Assembly (NCBI GenBank): GCA_019454045.1 | Contig: SKCR01031854.1 | Span: 124,001-188,000, forward strand | Source: Zanthoxylum bungeanum | Taxonomy: Eukaryota > Streptophyta > Magnoliopsida > Sapindales > Rutaceae | Reading direction: 5' to 3' | Length of the DNA: 64,000 nt | In this document: positions 1 through 11,430 of the stretch, piece after piece | Layout of the letters: each line of letters starts with the position of its first letter | Numbering within the stretch: the first letter of the stretch is position 1 | Position numbers and translations under genes: made by a program | The notes under the pieces: generated by a model | Told to the model about the DNA's origin: nothing | The model's database searches: none | What the model saw: only the letters and a program-made list of their open reading frames with translations

Positions 1-1342
1 GAATCAAATTCATTAAATAACTTTAGAACTAATTGCCTTAAATTCACATGTTTGATCATATCAAACATCTTTGAACAATTCAAAGATACACGATGAATTT
101 CAAAGATATATTTTTCAATAGTACAAATAGAATATCTTTGAACCATTCAAAATATTCTATCCGCGTTTCAACAGAAACATATTGAAAGTTTTCGAACAAT
201 TCAAGATGTTCGACATGTTCTCTATTAGAAACACGTAACTAAGTCATGAAAATTCATTTACTAAGTTACGGAGTAAAGAAAACTATGTAAGGTAATTTCC
301 AATTCATTAAACTACATACATCCAATGTATCAGTTTAATAAATTTGTGGTCCAATGACAATCATTGGTTAAATGAGATTTAATCATTTCCTGAATACAAT
401 ATTCATTAAATGTATAAGGATACATGGTGTGATCTCATATCAGACTATCTTTTACCATAAGGATTGAACATCTAATACTTTTATGATGAAATCTCATAAA
501 GTACAGTTCTAAGTTATTTATTTTACAAAATATTTTTCTTAATGCTCATCTTTCATTAATGTTAAAATATGTAACAACTGTTTATACAGAGCAAACAACT
601 ATCCAATAGTCACAAGTTCTGATATCAAATATCAAAACAGTTATTAGACATTATTTTAATTAACTAGACGGGAGATCTGGTATCCAATACCTACAGTTGT
701 CGTATTGTGCTAATCTATGTTCTCTATACACAAATATATACATCTCATTTCTTAAGCTTTATAATTTGTGTTCGAGTACACTTCATATTGTGGGACTCTC
801 TAAGTTTAGGTTTATCCGTCACGAAATCAATTTCCTGTCCATAATTCACCCACTCATGAATTATGACGACCATAAATAATCTCGCTAAACTATGCAAGTC
901 GAGGTCATTGCATACGTATAATCCTTCCAGCACAGGCTATCCATATTATACCTGAGATATAGATGAGAATGTCAAATCCGTTCGGTATAATATAGTCGAC
1001 TTTCAATTTAAGATCTCTAAATAACACTCGGAATTAATTTCCAAAGTTATACCACGGCCATAGATTTACAATATCGTAAACACGTGTGGATGTCTATACC
1101 CTGCACACGGGACTGACGGATCCTATCTTGATACGCATTGGATAACATGAGCATCAGTCCACACCCAACGAACAAGAAGAGGTCTGATCTAAATAGATCG
1201 GTGACGTGACTGCCATCAAAGTGTGGAGGATAACTCATATATCCCACTGCGGTATCTCAAGTCAAAGGACTATTATACTCGCTCAACCCGAGAAGGTTTC
1301 TATTGACGTTGGTGTACCATCTATTAGGAAACCTTCAGTGAG
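1..1342 (-). mobile_element. LTR fragment, copia-type family Y, truncated by the window start and by element B
   Basis: The reverse complement of roughly 700-1342 matches 29850-30400, the inner part of the Y LTR at 29404-32024, at about 80% by eye. Shared stretches include the segment around GGTACACCAAC, the segment around GATGGCAGTCACGTCAC and the segment around TGACGGATA. Closer to base 1 the match fades. At 1343 it is cut by the 3' LTR of element B, which has inserted in it. No protein-coding content is seen. The element type is inferred from the Y copy, whose ends and target duplication are clear. Confidence 0.7.
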
Positions 1343-2026
1343 TGTAGACGCTAATTTTCACCCAAGGTCTACAATCGAGATTTCGTGAGGGGGCACTGGC
1401 GATCCTGCAAAACAAAGAGGTAGGGTGAGCGTGGAGGGTCTGCCCACCTGTGTGGTGGGTGCCGTAGGCACTCCGACGCCCAAGTCAGTGATAGTAATGA
1501 GGTGCAAAAGTTGTAGGAGGAGGAACAAGGTGAGATGTTACCTTAATCACTGTAGACTGCCGTGAGGGCGGTAGGTGGGTGGTGATGAAAGCAATGAAGA
1601 GAGTGTCATTCAGCAATGGGTCGGAGTGCTTCAGGTTCAATGTCTTCTCCTTATGGAGCCTTCTTTCTTATATACCTATCTGGGGGGTGTGTACTTGATC
1701 ACTTGTCTGTTGAGTCTTGGTAACGGTCGACTTTATTAGGGGTATTCACTGTATTTGCCCGTTGTAGGCTGGAACGGCTGAGTGGTGTTTATGAGCTTGG
1801 GCGTTACGTGGACTGGCGTGGGGTGAGCATTGATTATGGTTTGGGCGTGTGATATTTTATTGGGCCTAGGTTTGTGGATCTCTGGGCCTTTATATACATC
1901 AAACCTTGGGGGTTCCTTTAGTGCGAATCTGTGATGGTAACTTGGGCTTGGATCCATGCTAGAGGTATAGTATTGGGCCCGAAGCAAAAGGTCGAAATTG
2001 CACTTGGACCAAATTTGGCCCGTACA
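1343..2026 (-). repeat. 3' LTR of element B
   Basis: On the minus strand it runs from TGTACGGGCCAAATTTGG to GCGTCTACA, giving TG...CA ends. It is about 684 bp and clearly related along its length to the LTRs of element C (37515-38227 and 42248-42957) and to the truncated B 5' LTR at 20218-20629. The upper end abuts a polypurine tract, which shows that this is the 3' copy. Confidence 0.85.
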
Positions 2027-2044
2027 GTTTGTCCTCTACTCTCT
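2027..2044 (-). other. Polypurine tract of element B
   Basis: The minus strand reads GAGAGTAGAGGACAAAC immediately before the LTR start. Element C has an almost identical tract before its 3' LTR at 42230-42247. This is the site for plus-strand priming in LTR retrotransposons. Confidence 0.7.
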
Positions 2045-2164
2045 AAGTCAATGAGTCATTGGCTTTGAGAGTACTTGATGCGTGTGTCGCCTGGGATGAG
2101 GCCATAGTATGCAGGTGTACTCGAGCGTTGATGTTGCCTATTGATTGAACCAAACGAATGTCAA

Positions 2165-2815
2165 GTTATGAACTTGACTCTATAAGAGCCATTGAGGAAG
2201 TACCCAGTCGACCGAACCAGATGATGGTCGGGATAATGAACTTGACTCTACCAGAGCCATTGGGGAAGTACCAAATCAATTGAACTAGATGAAGGTCAGG
2301 ATATAAGTCATACGACATGTGTATTCCATGTCTACAACTTAACTCGATATGAGTCCATGGGGATGTCCCCGGTCGACTGATCTAGATGAAGATTCAGGAT
2401 ATAATTCATACGACATATGTAAACCATGTCTACAACTTGACTCGATATGAGTCTATGGGGATATCCCCGGTCGACTGGACTTGATGAGGCCAAGAAGATA
2501 TAAGTCATACGCCATGTGTAATCCATGTCTACAACTTGACTCATCATGAGTCTGTGGGGGATGTCCCCGGTCGACTGATCTAGATGAAGATTCAGGATAT
2601 AATTCATACGACATTTGTAAACCATGTCTACAACTTGACTCGATATGAGTCCATGGGGATGTCCCCAGCCGACTGGACTTGATGAGGCCAGGAAGATATA
2701 AGTCATACGACATGTGTAATCCATGTCTATAACTTGACTCGTCATGAGTCCGTGGGGGATGTCCCCGGTCGACTGGACTTGATGAGGCCAGGAAGACAAC
2801 CACTTGTTTGGCACT
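2165..2815. repeat. Tandem array of about 100-bp units in the 3' region of element B
   Basis: The motif GGTCGACTG recurs near 2371, 2471, 2571, 2670 and 2768, giving a period of about 99-100 bp. Alternate units differ (one form reads on into GATCTAGATGAAG, the other into GACTTGATGAGG), suggesting a higher-order two-unit structure. Long minus-strand ORFs here are a by-product of the repeat and are not annotated. The array is related in sequence to that of element C at 41190-42090. Confidence 0.85.
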
Positions 2816-2879
2816 AGAGTGACCAAACCGAGTCTACATGTCACATGTACCAGATGAAGGTTAACGAACTCTTACTCGA

Positions 2880-3760
2880 CTAAATCACGAGCCAAATGGG
2901 GGTGTCCCCGTCGACTGGGCTTGATGAAGCCCAAGAATGAAACTACTCATTTGGCATCAAAGAGTGACCAAACCGAGTCTACATGTCGCCTGGACCAGAA
3001 GAAGGTCAATGAACTTAAACTGATCTTCATCACGAGCCAATAAGGAGTGTCCCCGTCGACTGGACCTGATGAGGTCCATGAAGGCAACTACTCGTTTGGC
3101 ACCAAAGAGTGACCAAACCGAGTCTACATGTCACCTGGACAAGAAGAAGGTTAATGAAATTTTACTCGACTCTATCACAAGCCAATTGGGGGTGTCCCCG
3201 TCGACTGGACCTGATGAGGTCCAGGAAGGCAACTACTCGTTTGGCACCAAAGTGTGACCAAATCGAGTCTACATGTCGCCTGGACCACAAGAAGGTTAAT
3301 GAACTTTTACTCAACTCAATCACAAGCCAATTGGGGGTGTCCCCGTCGACTGGACCTGATGAGGTCTAGGAAGGCAACTACTAGTTTGGCACCAAAGAGT
3401 GACCAAACCGAGTCTACATATAGCCTGGACTAGAAGAAGGTTAATGAAATTTTACTCGACTCCATCATGAGCCAATTGGGGGTGTCCCCCTCGACTGGAC
3501 TTGATGAGGTACAGGATGACAACTACTCGTTTGGCACCAAAGTGACCAAACCGAGCCTACATGTCGACTGGACCAGTGGAAGGTCAAAGAAATTACACTT
3601 AACTCTATTAAGAGCCAATTGGGGGGTGATCCCGTCGGCTGGACCTGATGAAGGCCAGGAAGACATTCACCCATTTGGTATCAAATAGTGACCAAACCGA
3701 GCCTACATGTCAACTGGACCAGAGGAAGGTCAAAGAACTTACACTTGACTCGTAATTGCA
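2880..3760. repeat. Tandem array of about 146-bp units in the 3' region of element B
   Basis: The motif CGTCGACTGG recurs near 2908, 3052, 3198, 3344, 3489 and 3634, a period of about 145 bp with six copies. Each unit also contains CTACTCGTTTGGCACCAAAG and AAACCGAGTCTACATGTC or close variants. It shares the GTCGACTGG core with the 100-bp array beside it but has a different unit length, so the two arrays probably expanded separately from related seeds. Confidence 0.85.
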
Positions 3761-3885
3761 TCTCTCTTCTAGTGATCTTGTGGATGTATTCAGTCGACAT
3801 AACACCAACTAGGTTTCGACTAAATCTTGTGCTCTTCGATTTCGTAAAGCGTATTAAATATGGCGTACATATCGAGGTATCATTT

Positions 3886-3945
3886 TTTGGCGGGAAAATG
3901 AGGCCTCAAGAGTATAAAGAGCATTAAGAGGGGTTTACTCACTTC
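3886..3945 (+). promoter_or_regulatory. Putative promoter of the antisense ORF of element B: E2F-type site and TATA box
   Basis: TTTGGCGGGAAA at 3886-3897 matches the E2F/DP consensus TTTSSCGSGAAA. A TATA box (TATAAA, 3913-3918) follows about 15 bp downstream, with a plausible start site near 3945. A predicted 5' UTR intron and ORF lie beyond on the same strand. The motifs are seen in the sequence; that they drive transcription is inference. Confidence 0.5.
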
Positions 3946-4001
3946 ATTTGCAAAAAACTTCTCTCGAGTCGCAAGTTTGGAGGGCTCTCTCCAAGTTTAA
4001 G

Positions 4002-4187
4002 GTATTCTCTCTTCCATTCTTCATGTTCTTCAATTCTTCAAGTCGTTCATGGGTATATTCAAATTGTTATTGGTTGAAATTAGGGCTTTGATCTGTAAAT
4101 GATTTGGGGATATTTAGGATTGTGTTTGTGTGAGATCTAGATTTGATCTTTTGTCATATTGGCTTTAGGTTCATTCGTTGTTTGTAG
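4002..4187 (+). other. Predicted 5' UTR intron of the antisense ORF
   Basis: The donor is AAG|GTATTC at 4001/4002 and the acceptor TTTGTAG ends at 4187, 11 bp before the ATG at 4199. The interval is T-rich, as plant introns usually are. The prediction rests on splice-site shape only. Confidence 0.4.
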
Positions 4188-4198
4188 AGTGAATTGGT

Positions 4199-5031
4199 AT
4201 GTTGACTGAAAGTTGCTCGAGCTCAAGTGATTCGCTAATGGAGATGTACGTAGCCTCGCCCTTGCGGGTCGTCTCTCCTCTTCGGATGTATGGTAGGGAC
4301 ATATTGAGCGGGGGCGATGAAGATGTGCTAACTGTCATATCAACAGAGGCTCCGCTCTATATCCCTAAAGATGTTCCACCACTGAATCTATCCATGCCGA
4401 GTCGGGTGAACCCAGCACGAGCGAACCGACTAATCTTTTAACAAAAAACCCCCAAAGTATTATAACCGAAAGAACTATGAGGGAGATAAAATTAAAATAT
4501 CGGTTCCCCGAGTCGGTTCATGTGAGGTTACCCTTGTCAAGTGAACGAGTCGACTTCAGGGTCCCTGGATGGATTGGGTTCTATGAACGTCCCTTTGCTG
4601 ATGAATTAGATTCCTAATCCCGAACCTAATGTGGGAGGTGTTGGATCACTATGGGTTAGCCCCTTCCCAACTAATGCCAAACACTTGGAGGTTCTTACTG
4701 TCGGTTGAAGTTTTGACTTACGAGTTGGGTATTAGGTTCGGGGTGAAGGATCTACTATATACGTATTACCTGAAGGAACGTGTAGTGGAGAAAGGAAGAT
4801 ATCATATGTTCCTTCGATAAAAGAGGGAACACTTGATCTCTGGGTTGACCACGAATGATAGATGGGGCAGACAAAAGGATTATTTCTTTGTAAAAGAAGA
4901 GGGTGTGTTCGGGTCGACTGGTCGTGGTAGGATATATTCTTCTTTTTTGTCCATCTTGCAGGCTCGAACCATAATCATAGCTTCGACATGACGCATGGGG
5001 TCGTAGCGAACACAAATTACATTTTGAGCAT
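4199..5031 (+). pseudogene. Antisense ORF of element B, similar to the plant putative gypsy-type transposon domain (PF04195-like)
   Basis: The ORF starts at ATG 4199 and stops at 4439-4441. Further coding resumes after shifts: a segment containing GWIGFYERPF (about 4569-4598), then one containing HYGLAPSQLMPNTWRF (about 4648-4695). These fit the domain found in many plant proteins annotated as putative gypsy-type transposons, with its pattern of GFYERP, then GLxPSQL and NxWR. At least one frameshift and two stops are present, and the 3' end is cut by the insertion of element A at 5032. It runs opposite to B's gag, between B's internal region and its 3' LTR, like antisense ORFs known in Tat-lineage elements such as Grande. 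Its function is unknown. Confidence 0.55.
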
Positions 5032-5338
5032 TGATGAGTGGTATTTATATCACTATTTCTCACTCATTTAACCTAATGTTTTGTATTGTTTCTCGAGTTT
5101 TATGAACGTTTTGATGTGTTTTGTTGTTATTTTGCAGATAAATAAAGTTTGGAAAGCACTGGAGGTAATTTGAGGCAAAACCGGACAAAAATGCGTCAAC
5201 AGGAATATTTTCGTCTCTTGCGCGTCGCGACGCTGGAGCATTGCGCGCCGCGACGCCCAGAATGCGCCGGATTTGCTAAAGTGCGCCGGGTCAACAGGTC
5301 AGAATCTGAAAAGTTGACTTTGCTAACGTGCGTCGTGC

Positions 5339-5691
5339 CACGTGTCACCATCATGAAGACTTGCTAACTTGCGCCTGCCACGTGTCATCATCCTACGGTG
5401 CCGACAATCATCATCTATGCTATCGTGCGCCTTGCCACGTGTCGACATCTCAACGGACTCGCTAAAATGCGCTGCTTCCACGTGTCACGATCTGATGCTG
5501 CCGACAATCATCCTCAGCATGACGTAAGCAATGACGTCATGAACAGTGCCACGTCATCGGATAAGGATCTGATCTCTTAGCCGCCTCGCCACGTGTCAAG
5601 CCATCATTGTACCACGTGTCACTGTAGCTGGCGTCGCGACGCGGAACCCTTTGGCGTCGCGACGCTGGACCCCCATCCGCGCCTATAAATA
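5339..5691 (+). promoter_or_regulatory. LTR promoter of element A: six G-boxes, a TGACGTCA site and a TATA box
   Basis: CACGTG occurs at 5339, 5379, 5436, 5479, 5590 and 5613, nearly always within CCACGTGTC. A TGACGTCA palindrome lies at 5532-5539 and CCACGTCA near 5549. TATAAATA is at 5684-5691, about 65 bp after the last G-box. The same layout is kept in the 3' LTR, with TATA at 18182-18189. G-boxes of the CACGTGTC type are bound by plant bZIP and bHLH factors, including abscisic-acid and light regulators, so stress or hormone-responsive transcription is plausible but untested. Confidence 0.6.
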
Positions 5692-5984
5692 GAGCTCGAG
5701 ATTTCAGTTTTTGTTGTACCATTTCCTCCCACTTCTTGATGTAGTTAGGGAGTTCTTCTCTCTCTAAGTTTCTTTTAATAAAGTTTTGTAATTTTTAATT
5801 AAGTTCTGTAATAATAATAATTTACTTTCTTTATTTTACAGTTTTTACTACTCATTATGAGGAGGTAACTTCCCTCTGTTAGGGTAAAAGGTAATTCTTT
5901 TACTATTGCTTCTTAGATTATTCTCCCATAATTATAATATATTCAAAGTTTTAAATTGACTTAATCAGGATACCGCCAGATTGG

Positions 5985-8106
5985 TGATGAGCGGAAAATA
6001 TATCAATATTTACCGCCCCTTTTACTTAATATTTTGTTTAGTTTCTCGGGTTTGATGAACGTTTTGATGTGTTTTATTTTATTTTGCAGATAAAATAATA
6101 TCGGGACTCAATGAAATCATTTAGGACGAAATGTGGGTCAATTAAGGGCAATTATTGGACTTGATATATTAATTTTGGAGATTGGAAACTTGAAAGGGCG
6201 TTTTGACGAAGTGCAGTTTTGGAAATTACAGTTTTGCGCATCTGTCGTAATTTGGGCATAACTTTTTACTCAGATATCGGATTGAGCTGATTCAAGTTCC
6301 AGATTAAAGAAGATTCAAAGATCTACAACTGTGAAAGAGAAAATATTTTCTAATTCTGATGATTTAATAACCTAAATTGATGAACCATCCAGAAGTGTGT
6401 GGAGTGTAATTATTAAAAGTCATTATCAATCATTTTCAAAGCAAAATATTAATTAATAAATAATTAATAAAAATTATCAAATAACCACCAAACAAGATAA
6501 GCAATTAGTGGAGCAATTATGGATTTGGTGGAGTAATTAGTGGAGAAATTAATAATGGATTTGGTGGAGAATTTGATTGATGATTTGATGGTGGCAAAAT
6601 TTTGCCTATAAATACCAAGCCATTTCATTTGTAAAATTCATACTTTCTTCTTTGAAATTCCTTAAGAATAATAAGAAGATGTATCTAGTTTGTTTATTTT
6701 CAATTTTCAGTAATAAATTTTCACTTTCGCACTTTCTTTTCTTTACTTTTCAATTTTTTACTTTCCGCAATTTACTTTTACGCACAAAACTTTCTTTTCT
6801 TTACTTTTGCAGTTTTTATTTTTCAAGCAATGAGGAGGTAATTCTCCTTTGCTGGGGTGAAAGGTAAAGCTTTTATTATTACTATTTAGATTAATCTCCC
6901 TTAATATAATATATAAGCTATTTAAAACCTGACTTAACGAGGATACCGCTATATTGGCCGGTTGGTAATTAATTATAAATTGGTTTTAACCTGACGAAAT
7001 ATGGATAACCGCCTGGTTGGTCGGTTGGTAATTAATTATTAATTTGACTTAATCAGGATACCGCCTATATGGCTGGTTGGTATTATCACGCAAAGTTAAT
7101 ATATTATATTAAGGGAGATATCTAAAATAGTAGTAATAAAAGTTGATCCTCTAACCCCAGCATTTTCTTTTATTATACTTTTACTTTATTTAATTTCAAC
7201 AATTTACTTTCAGTAATTTATTTTTAATTTCTTTTTACTTTTACTTTTACTTTTACTTTTACTTTTACTTTATTTACTTTTCATAATTTACTTTTTAGTA
7301 TTTAATTTTCAGTATTTTACTTTATGTCTTTTATTTTATTTAAGTTTTTACTACCCGTAAATATGTGTCGTAACTAAGCCAGTAATCTGGGGTTGTGATG
7401 AGTTCTAATATCACCGGTTTATAAGGGATTATTTTATAGTTTGGGTAATTTAAAGGTTTACTTATTAAGTCTTAAGCTTAATGCTTCTTGTTATCTGATC
7501 ACCATAAGAATTGATGTGGTAAATCTAAATGAACTAGACATAGGGATTTTAGGTTTCAGCCTTAGACTTAATAGCCCATGATCTTCCTTGAGGATAGATA
7601 ACCCTTTAATAGATTTCCTTACAGGATAGGAATATACCTGTCGGGCGGGGGTAGCCATAATTGGAACTTAAACTTAATGAATCCAGATAATTTGGTTGAT
7701 ATAGACATATGGTTCAATTGGGTAAACTGGGTATTTGCGTCTGACCATCGACAGAGGCTTTTGCATAATTTAGTGTTCCAGGTTAGTAAACCGATTTATT
7801 ACACAAACATAAAATAATCACTTCATCTTTTAAAAGATATTAGAATGATTCACAACCCTAGATCTTTGTGTATTTTGTTATTTTCCTTAGTATTTTCTTT
7901 TGTCTTTTTATTTATTTATTTATTTAGCAAATCTACAATCAACCAATCAATCAAGCAATCATTCTCTTCTCCCTCAATTAGATATATGTAAATAAATAGA
8001 TTCATAATTAATAACAACAGTAGGAATTAAGTCCTCGTGGGATCGATATTTTTATACTACTTGAACGATACGTGCGCTTGCGTTATACGTGTGTTTACGC
8101 CGGTCA
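5985..8106 (+). mobile_element. Solo LTR (Athila-like, related to the LTR of A) with ATTGG target duplication
   Basis: It starts TGATGAGCGG and ends ACGCCGGTCA, with perfect ATTGG on both sides (5980-5984 and 8107-8111). The 3' LTR of A lacks it at the matching position near 18478. Length is 2122 bp. The start, the GATGAACGTTTTGATGTG segment and the end resemble A's own LTR, but the middle differs, so it is a related subfamily. It contains no internal region, so it is the product of LTR-LTR recombination. Confidence 0.92.
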
Positions 8107-8132
8107 ATTGGTCGTGGGTAATAAAATTCATA

Positions 8133-8266
8133 TTCCGCCTTTATGGCTGGTTATTTTGGTTCCGCCTTTATGGCTGGTTATTTTGGTTCCGCCTTTATGG
8201 TTGGTTATTTTGGTTCCGCCTTTATGGCTGGTTTATATTAAAATGATTCCGCCTTTATGGCTGGTT
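8133..8266 (+). repeat. 27-bp tandem repeats within the LTR of A
   Basis: About five copies of a 27-bp unit beginning TTCCGCCTTTATGGCTGG follow one another, the later ones degenerate. The same block is in the 3' LTR (about 18506-18640). Because 27 is a multiple of three, the repeat makes spurious short ORFs. Looser forms of the motif occur at 6940-7080, near 43750 and near 52770 (reverse) in related LTRs. Confidence 0.8.
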
Positions 8267-9228
8267 GTTTTTAAACTGATTAAATCAAAATACCGCATAT
8301 ATGGCTGGTTGGTAATGTTTTGCAAAGCTTATATTATTTATGGAGAAATCTAATTAGTATATAGTAGAAGTAATTCCTTTTACCTTAGCAATTTTATTTT
8401 AATCATTTCACTTTCAGCATTTATTTTACTTTACCGCATTTACCTTATGCAATTTTATTTTAAATCTTTTAGTTTTTAGCCCTAGTTATGTGTCGTAGCT
8501 AAGTTAGTTATCTAGGGTTGTGATGAATTTCAATTAAACCGGTTTATAAGGGTTAGATTATAGTTTGGGTAATTTAAAGATTTATTTATTGAGTCTTAAC
8601 CTTAAAGCCTTTTTATTAACTGGCCATTAATAAAATTGATTAGGTAAACTTAAATGAACTAGACATAGGGATTTTAAGTTTAAGACCTTAGACTCAATAG
8701 CCCACGATCTTCCTTGAGGATAGATAACCCTTTAATAGATTTCCTTACAGGATAGGAATATACCTGTCGGGCGGAGGTAGCCATAATTGGAACTTGAACT
8801 TAATGAATCTAGGTAATTTGGTTGACATAGACATATGGTTCAATTGGGTTATACTAGTATTTGTAATTGACCATCGGAAGAGGCTTTTACATAAGTTAGT
8901 GTTCCAGGTTAATAAATTGATATATTACCCAACTATAAGATAACTACTTCATCTTTTAAATAATATTGAAATAATCACAACCCTGGATAGTTTTTAATAT
9001 TGAATTTCCTTAAAATCTACTTTTAAACAATTTTACTTACTTGTCTTAAATTTAGAATCGTCGCCATTTCAAATCAATCAAACAATTTGTTAGATACCAG
9101 TAAACAGTTAACCTCATAAAAAATAATAAGATAAGGTTTTAAGTCCTCGTGGGATCGATACTTTTTATACTACTTGAACGATACGTATGCTTGCGTTATA
9201 CGTGTGTGTTTTACGCGGTCAAGTTTTT

Positions 9229-9246
9229 TGGCGCCGTTGCCGGGGA
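9229..9246 (+). other. Primer binding site of element A (tRNA-Asp type)
   Basis: TGGCGCCGTTGCCGGGGA lies 7 bp after the LTR end and is complementary to the 3' end of plant tRNA-Asp, the usual primer for Athila and several other Ty3/gypsy lineages. Confidence 0.9.
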
Positions 9247-9352
9247 CTTATTTATCTTTTATATTAGTTTAGGGGTTAGATACTTTTACTTGTATCTAAT
9301 TTCTTTTTACTTATTGTTTTTGTTTTCTTGTGTTTCAGGTCTCAGAAACTTC

Positions 9353-10822
9353 ATGAGACGAACCAGAAGCTTTGAACTCCGACCGCTTGACCCAGAAATC
9401 GAAAGAACCATCAGACAGTTGAGAAGGGAAAGGCGAGAAGCCCCAGAAGCTTTAGTCAAAATGGAACCTGAACCTTTGGAGGTTGCACCACCAATTCCCA
9501 TTCGAGACAGAACCATTCCGGTGGTTGACAGACTCATTTCATGTATTGTACTTCCTCCATTACCAGCAAATGCAGGAGACATCAAAACTTGCATTCAGAT
9601 GATTCAGCAGTCAGTTCAGTTTGGAGGAAATGCAACTGAAGATCCTAAAGCCCACATCAGCAACTTCCTGGAAGTTTGTGGCACTTTCAATTACAACCGA
9701 GAAGTTGAAGAAGCAATGAGACTGCGTGTATTCCCATACTCCTTGAAGGACAGAGCTAAAGCGTGGATACATTCATTACCACCAGGGTCTATCACAACAT
9801 GGAACACTTTAGCCACCAAATTTCTTGCAAAATACTTTCCACCAGCCAGAACCGGAAAGCTGAGAATGACATCACATCCTTTGTGCAGCAGATTCAGAAT
9901 CCCTGTACGAAGCGTGGGAAAGGTACAAAGATTTACTCTGGAAATGTTCACACCATGAGATTCCAAAATGGCTTCAAGTCCAAACATTCTATAATGGACT
10001 TTCTGGAATAATGAGAACCACAATTGATGCTGCTGCTGGAGGGCCTTGATGGCAAAAGGAGAAGATCAAGCCTGGAACTAATCGAAGAAATGGCCAACAA
10101 CAATTCCTTGTGGCCAACAGAAAGAAGTCTGATTCAAAGAATTGCAGGAATTTATGAAGTTGGAGCCACAGCAGTCAAACCAAGTTAGATCAAATATGCA
10201 AATTCATGGAGACTCTTACCACTGGATCCACAAGTTCACCATATGGAGGAGTACCAGAACCACAACAACTTGAAGAGACGGTGAATTATGTCAACAATTT
10301 CAACAGACAGGGGAACAATCCATATTCCAACACCTACAACCCAGGGTGGAGGAATCATCCTAATTTTTCATGGAGCAACAATTCAGGGCAAAAGAACTAT
10401 CCACCACCCGGATTCCAGCAACAGAATAAAGCCAGGAGCAGATAAATGAACCACTAATGGCAGAGATGCTAGCTCAATTAAAAAGATATGAAGCCATGAT
10501 TCAGAGCCAATCAGCTTCCATCAAAGCACTGGAGAATCAAATCGGACAACTGGCCAATGCTCAAAGCTACAGACCGCCAGGTAATCTTCCCAGCAACACA
10601 GAACCAAATCCAAGGAACCGAGGGAAGGAGCAATGTCAAGCCATTACCTTAAAGAGGGTATTGAGATCAACAAAGATGTTGGAGTCAAAACAGCTGCTGA
10701 GGAAGTTCCAAAAGAGGCAGTTCCGATGGAAGAAAAAGAAGCAAGAAAAAGAAGCAAAGGAAAAAGAACCAGAACAGATCACTCTACCCTCCACCTTTTC
10801 CTCAGCGTCTTCAGAAAAATAA
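9353..10822 (+). pseudogene. gag: gag of element A (Athila-type), frameshifted
   Basis: The start chosen is ATG 9353, in the first part of the internal region. An open frame upstream is only leader and LTR read-through. The N-terminus contains DPEIERT and an Arg-rich stretch. The capsid domain (Retrotrans_gag) is recognisable by FGGNATEDPKAHISNFLE, SLKDRAKAWIHSLPPGSITT and KFLAKYFPPA. Frames change near 9865 and again beyond 10010, with stops near 10185 and 10443. A later segment rich in Asn, Pro and Gly (10206-10445) and a coiled-coil-like stretch (10457-10600) correspond to the C-terminal half. The changes look like single-base indels. Gag would form the virus-like particle in the cytoplasm. 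Confidence 0.85.
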
Positions 10823-10849
10823 ACTGGACAAACAGTTTGCTCTCGTTTC

Positions 10850-11430
10850 TTGGAGATTTTCAAAAAGCTGCACATTAACATACCATTTGCAGAAGCCTTG
10901 GAACAAATGCCCAGTTATGTCAAATTCATGAAAGACATTCTTTCACGAAAACGGAGATTGGGAGATTACGAGACAGTAGCTTTAACAGAAGAATGTAGCG
11001 CCATCATTCAGAGGAAACTTCCTCCGAAGTTGAAAGATCCTGTCAGTTTCACAGTTCCATGCACCATTGGAGAACATTACATCGGTAAGGCTTTATGTGA
11101 TTTAGGTGCCAGTGTTAATTTAATGCCTTTTTCTATTACAGGAAATTGCAAATTGGAGAAGAAGAATGCCTACCTCAGTATCTTTGCAACTTGCTGATCG
11201 AAACACTCGCATTTCCGAGAGGAGAGTCGTGGAAATGTGCTGGTTAAAGTTGACAAACTAATCCTTCCAGCAGACTTCATCATCTTGACATGGAAGAAGA
11301 CAAAGAAGTACCTATCATTCTTGGGAGACCATTTTTGGCTACAGGTAAAACTGTGATTGATGTGCAAAAAGGAGAACTAACCATGAAAGTGCAGGACCAA
11401 GAAGTGACCTTTAATGTTTCCAAGCCATGA
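10850..11430 (+). pseudogene. pro: Aspartic protease region of A's pol polyprotein
   Basis: The frame from 10850 carries KLHINIPFAEALEQMPSY, a segment typically seen just before the Athila protease, and then LCDLGASVNLMP, the retropepsin active-site box (usual D-S/T-G, here D-L-G as common in Athila-type elements). It is frame-shifted near 11140. The protease C-terminal motif [11 protein letters not shown] appears in another frame at about 11317-11349. The protease would cut the Gag-Pol polyprotein during particle maturation. It is broken as written. Confidence 0.8.

Larger units (their letters stand above)
5032..9221 (+). repeat. 5' LTR of element A, interrupted by a solo LTR
   Basis: 5032-5984 and 8107-9221 align with the 3' LTR (17540-19588); the middle, 5985-8106, is a nested solo LTR. 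Without the insertion the LTR is about 2.06 kb, against 2049 bp for the 3' copy. Many of the visible differences between the two copies are single-base indels. Confidence 0.9.

Noticed and set aside
2332..2844. Long minus-strand ORFs (up to 170 codons)
   Set aside because: They are products of the 100-bp tandem repeat and repeat the same few words; no domain.
8037..8353. ORFs with repeated GWLFW-type words
   Set aside because: They arise from the 27-bp LTR repeat.
9149..9352. Open frame extending gag upstream of ATG 9353
   Set aside because: It runs through the LTR end and the PBS; this is read-through of non-coding sequence.
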